A stretch of 64,000 nucleotides of DNA, taken from Pontibacter amylolyticus. GTDB taxonomy: Bacteria > Bacteroidota > Bacteroidia > Cytophagales > Hymenobacteraceae. Both the position numbers and the translations under genes were made by a program. Numbering within the stretch: position 1 is the stretch's first letter; each line of letters begins with the position of its first letter. This document shows positions 62,320 to 64,000 of the stretch, piece by piece. The notes below the pieces were generated by a model. That model was not told the DNA's origin. It did no database searches and saw only the letters and a list, made by a program, of their open reading frames with translations. The stretch is taken from assembly GCF_014638845.1 (NCBI RefSeq), contig NZ_BMFP01000007.1, positions 124,412-188,411 of the forward strand, written 5' to 3'.

Positions 62320-63279
62320 ATGAACGTAGGAGATCGCGTACGCCTGATGTCAGGCCGTGAGGAAGGCATCATCACCCGCATAATGGACAATAACATTGTA
62401 GAAGTCGCCATTGATAATGACTTCACTATACCTGTTTCTCGTCGGGAGATCGTGCTGATCGCGCCAGAAGAAGCCAAAGCCTTCCGCAATACCGAGCCGG
62501 AGGCATACGTAAAGCAAACTGCCCGCAAAGAGCCGCCAGCGCCTGTATTTGCCGAAAAGGGCATCTACCTGGCCATGGTGCACCAGTCAGAAGAGTTGCT
62601 GGCCGCCACGGTTGTGAACAATACCGATTACGATGTACTTTTTACTTCTGGCGAAGAGCGCAACAACCAATACCGCGGTTTGCAAAACGACAAACTGGCT
62701 CCGAAAGCGAGCCGCGTTGTGAGCCACTACCACATGAAGGACTTTGAGAAATGGCCGACACTAATCGTGCAGTTTCTGCAGCACCGCAATGGCGCTCCGA
62801 GTCTGTTTGAGCCGGTAACCAAGAAGATACAGTTCCGCGCCAACTCATTCTACAAAAGCAAGAAAACCGCTCCGGTCCTCAACAAGGAAGCCTACCTCTT
62901 CCAGCTCGACACCAAACCGGTGGCCGTAGACACCGATAAGATAAAAGAACAGCTTTCAGAAAAGCCCGCAGCACAAGAGAATATAAAAGTACAGGCGCCC
63001 GAGCACGAAGTAGACCTGCATATTGAGAAGCTGGTCGAGGATCATACAGGTATGAGCAACAGCGCCATGCTAAAGCTTCAACTCGAGCGGTTCCAGGACG
63101 CGCTGGATCGCGCCATGGCCGCCAACATGCACGAGATCATCTTTATTCATGGTTCAGGCAACGGTGTGCTCCGCAAAGAAATCCAGAAAATCCTGAGCCG
63201 CACGCCAGGCATCCGCTTCTTCGAAGACGCCAAAAAGGAGAAGTTCGGGTATGGCGCGACATTGGTAAGACTTAGGTAA
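62320..63279 (+). CDS. DUF2027 domain protein with C-terminal Smr endonuclease domain
   Basis: 319 aa. Residues 1-215 are the DUF2027 region, starting NVGDRVRLMSGREEGIITRI with an SH3-like KOW part. The C-terminal Smr domain (about 225-319) has EVDLHIEKLVED, EIIFIHGSGNGVLRKEIQ and the ending YGATLVRLR. Smr domains nick branched DNA or cut RNA in ribosome rescue; the function of this Bacteroidota form is unknown. It is followed by an inverted repeat and rnpB. Confidence 0.92.
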   Translation: MNVGDRVRLMSGREEGIITRIMDNNIVEVAIDNDFTIPVSRREIVLIAPEEAKAFRNTEPEAYVKQTARKEPPAPVFAEKGIYLAMVHQSEELLAATVVNNTDYDVLFTSGEERNNQYRGLQNDKLAPKASRVVSHYHMKDFEKWPTLIVQFLQHRNGAPSLFEPVTKKIQFRANSFYKSKKTAPVLNKEAYLFQLDTKPVAVDTDKIKEQLSEKPAAQENIKVQAPEHEVDLHIEKLVEDHTGMSNSAMLKLQLERFQDALDRAMAANMHEIIFIHGSGNGVLRKEIQKILSRTPGIRFFEDAKKEKFGYGATLVRLR

Positions 63280-63280
63280 A

Positions 63281-63444
63281 TTAATTGTTAAATTGTTGAT
63301 GGTTAAATTGTTGTTTTTTCTACAGCACCCATTAGCATATTTGTTAATGGCTAAGTGACGATGTTCTGTCCATGTTTGTCTCTTGGTAAAAGGAACTATA
63401 ACCCCCTTTCAACAATTTAACAATTTAACCATCAACAATTAATC
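63281..63444. repeat. Long inverted repeat (CAACAATTTAA family) before rnpB
   Basis: Left arm 63281-63313 (ttaattgttaaattgttgat...) and right arm 63408-63444 (...atcaacaattaat) are inverted copies around a loop of about 95 bp. It ends directly at the rnpB promoter. Confidence 0.85.
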
Positions 63445-63445
63445 A

Positions 63446-63453
63446 TACCTTTG
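63446..63453 (+). promoter_or_regulatory. Bacteroidota -7 box for rnpB
   Basis: TACCTTTG matches TAnnTTTG, about 15 bp upstream of the 5' end of the P1 stem. Confidence 0.7.
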
Positions 63454-63467
63454 CAGGTATAGAAAGC

Positions 63468-63865
63468 TTAACAGCAAGCCGTCTTATCGCTGCTCCCGCA
63501 AGGGAGGAGAGGAAAGTCCGGGCAACACAGAGCATCCTACTTCCTAACGGGAAGGGGCCTTCCGGGAGACGGGAAGGTTACAGCCAGTGCCACAGAAAAA
63601 AACCGCCAGTTGTAAAACTGGTAAGGGTGAAAAGGTGCGGTAAGAGCGCACCAGCGGCTGGGTGACCAGTCCGGCTGGGTAAACCTTAGGAGTTGAAAGA
63701 CCAAATAGGCTGACAGCGTCTCGCTTCGGCGGGGCTAAGGGCTGCTCGTCCGATGTCAGTGGGTAGGTCGATGGAGCCTGCGCGCGAGTGCAGGCCTAGA
63801 TAAATGATAAGACGTTGGGCTTTGGCCTTACGACAGAACCCGGCTTACAGGCTTGCTGTTAAACT
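63468..63865 (+). ncRNA. rnpB: RNase P RNA (bacterial type A)
   Basis: The segment carries the universal RNase P cores: gaggaaagtccgggc near the 5' end and acagaacccggcttac near the 3' end. The P1 stem is visible, pairing about 63468-63480 with 63850-63862 (taacagcaagcc / ggcttgctgtta), followed by a T-run. About 395 nt, as expected. It processes the 5' ends of tRNA precursors with RnpA. Confidence 0.96.
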
Positions 63866-63943
63866 TTTTTTCACATCTCCTTATAAAATTTCCCTTTTTT
63901 GGTTAGCATAGCCAATTCTGCAGGCATAGCACACTAATTAGTT

Positions 63944-64000
63944 TCATTGCTTCGCCTGTGCGGCGGGCACTCACTTTTTGTCTTGACACAAAAAGTAAGC
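63944..64000 (-). repeat. Dispersed repeat, copy 2 (reaches window end)
   Basis: Reverse-complement match to 27822-27880, including agtgagtgcccgccgcaca. The copy probably continues beyond the window. Confidence 0.8.

Overview
The window looks like the chromosome of a gliding-type Bacteroidota bacterium, most likely order Cytophagales near Hymenobacteraceae/Pontibacter. This is inferred from gene content and style, not from a database search. Supporting signs are the gliding genes gldA, gldC, gldF and gldG, DUF2027-Smr and bifunctional-nuclease-UVR proteins, many SP-I and lipoprotein signals, few Shine-Dalgarno sites, and the Bacteroidota -7 promoter element TAnnTTTG before many genes and both structural RNAs. 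GC content looks moderate, roughly 50-55%. No prophage, CRISPR array, tRNA, complete IS element or rRNA was seen.

Layout. 1-9.9 kb: a cut-off TPR/OmpA-like protein, pdhB, a lipoprotein-DUF2231 pair, a YihY/BrkB membrane protein, a methyltransferase, DinB and PhzF proteins, a coiled-coil lipoprotein, a guanine-type deaminase and ffh. 10-13.3 kb: a GT4-type glycosyltransferase, a lipoprotein and a DUF3575 protein. 13.3-24.9 kb: a surface-glycan locus with a GT61 enzyme and a complete-looking CMP-pseudaminic acid pathway (pseB, pseC, aldo/keto reductase, SDR, SpsF/PseF-like cytidylyltransferase, fused PseG-PseH, pseI), followed by a GT-B-like transferase and a Wzx-like flippase. 25-29.7 kb: ftsE, a fructose-6-phosphate-aldolase/transaldolase gene, the SRP RNA gene on the minus strand, a repeat-rich gene-free island and guaA. 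29.9-33.8 kb: an LpoA-like TPR/periplasmic-binding protein, hemL and dcd. 34-41 kb: gldC, an EEP-fold lipoprotein, a REP/BIME element, dnaN and the gldA-gldF-gldG operon. 41-49.3 kb: two SDRs, an outer-membrane protein, mlaE-mlaF, nupC, the etfB-etfA-bifunctional nuclease operon and a TPR protein. 49.4-61 kb: pyruvate carboxylase, a CzcCBA-type metal efflux operon and its convergent two-component system. 61.3-64 kb: a DUF2279 protein, DUF2027-Smr and the RNase P RNA gene.

How the genes work together. The 14.7-24.9 kb block is a coherent pathway from UDP-GlcNAc to CMP-pseudaminic acid, with transfer and export genes attached. ffh (8.5 kb) and the SRP RNA (27.1 kb) encode the two parts of the signal recognition particle. 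gldA-F-G forms an ABC transporter of the gliding/type IX system. czcC-B-A with its RR/HK pair is a metal-responsive efflux module. Several convergent pairs share a bidirectional terminator hairpin.

The most unusual signal is not a gene. The heptamer AGGTATA/TATACCT occurs about 120 times by eye, against about 8 expected for random sequence of even base composition. It appears in all reading frames, in both orientations and between genes, but is nearly absent from the most conserved housekeeping genes. Other unexplained structure includes a family of low-complexity inverted repeats placed just upstream of genes, inverted repeats bracketing pseB, a 150-bp element with perfect 27-bp inverted ends, and a repeat shared between 27.8 kb and the window's right end.
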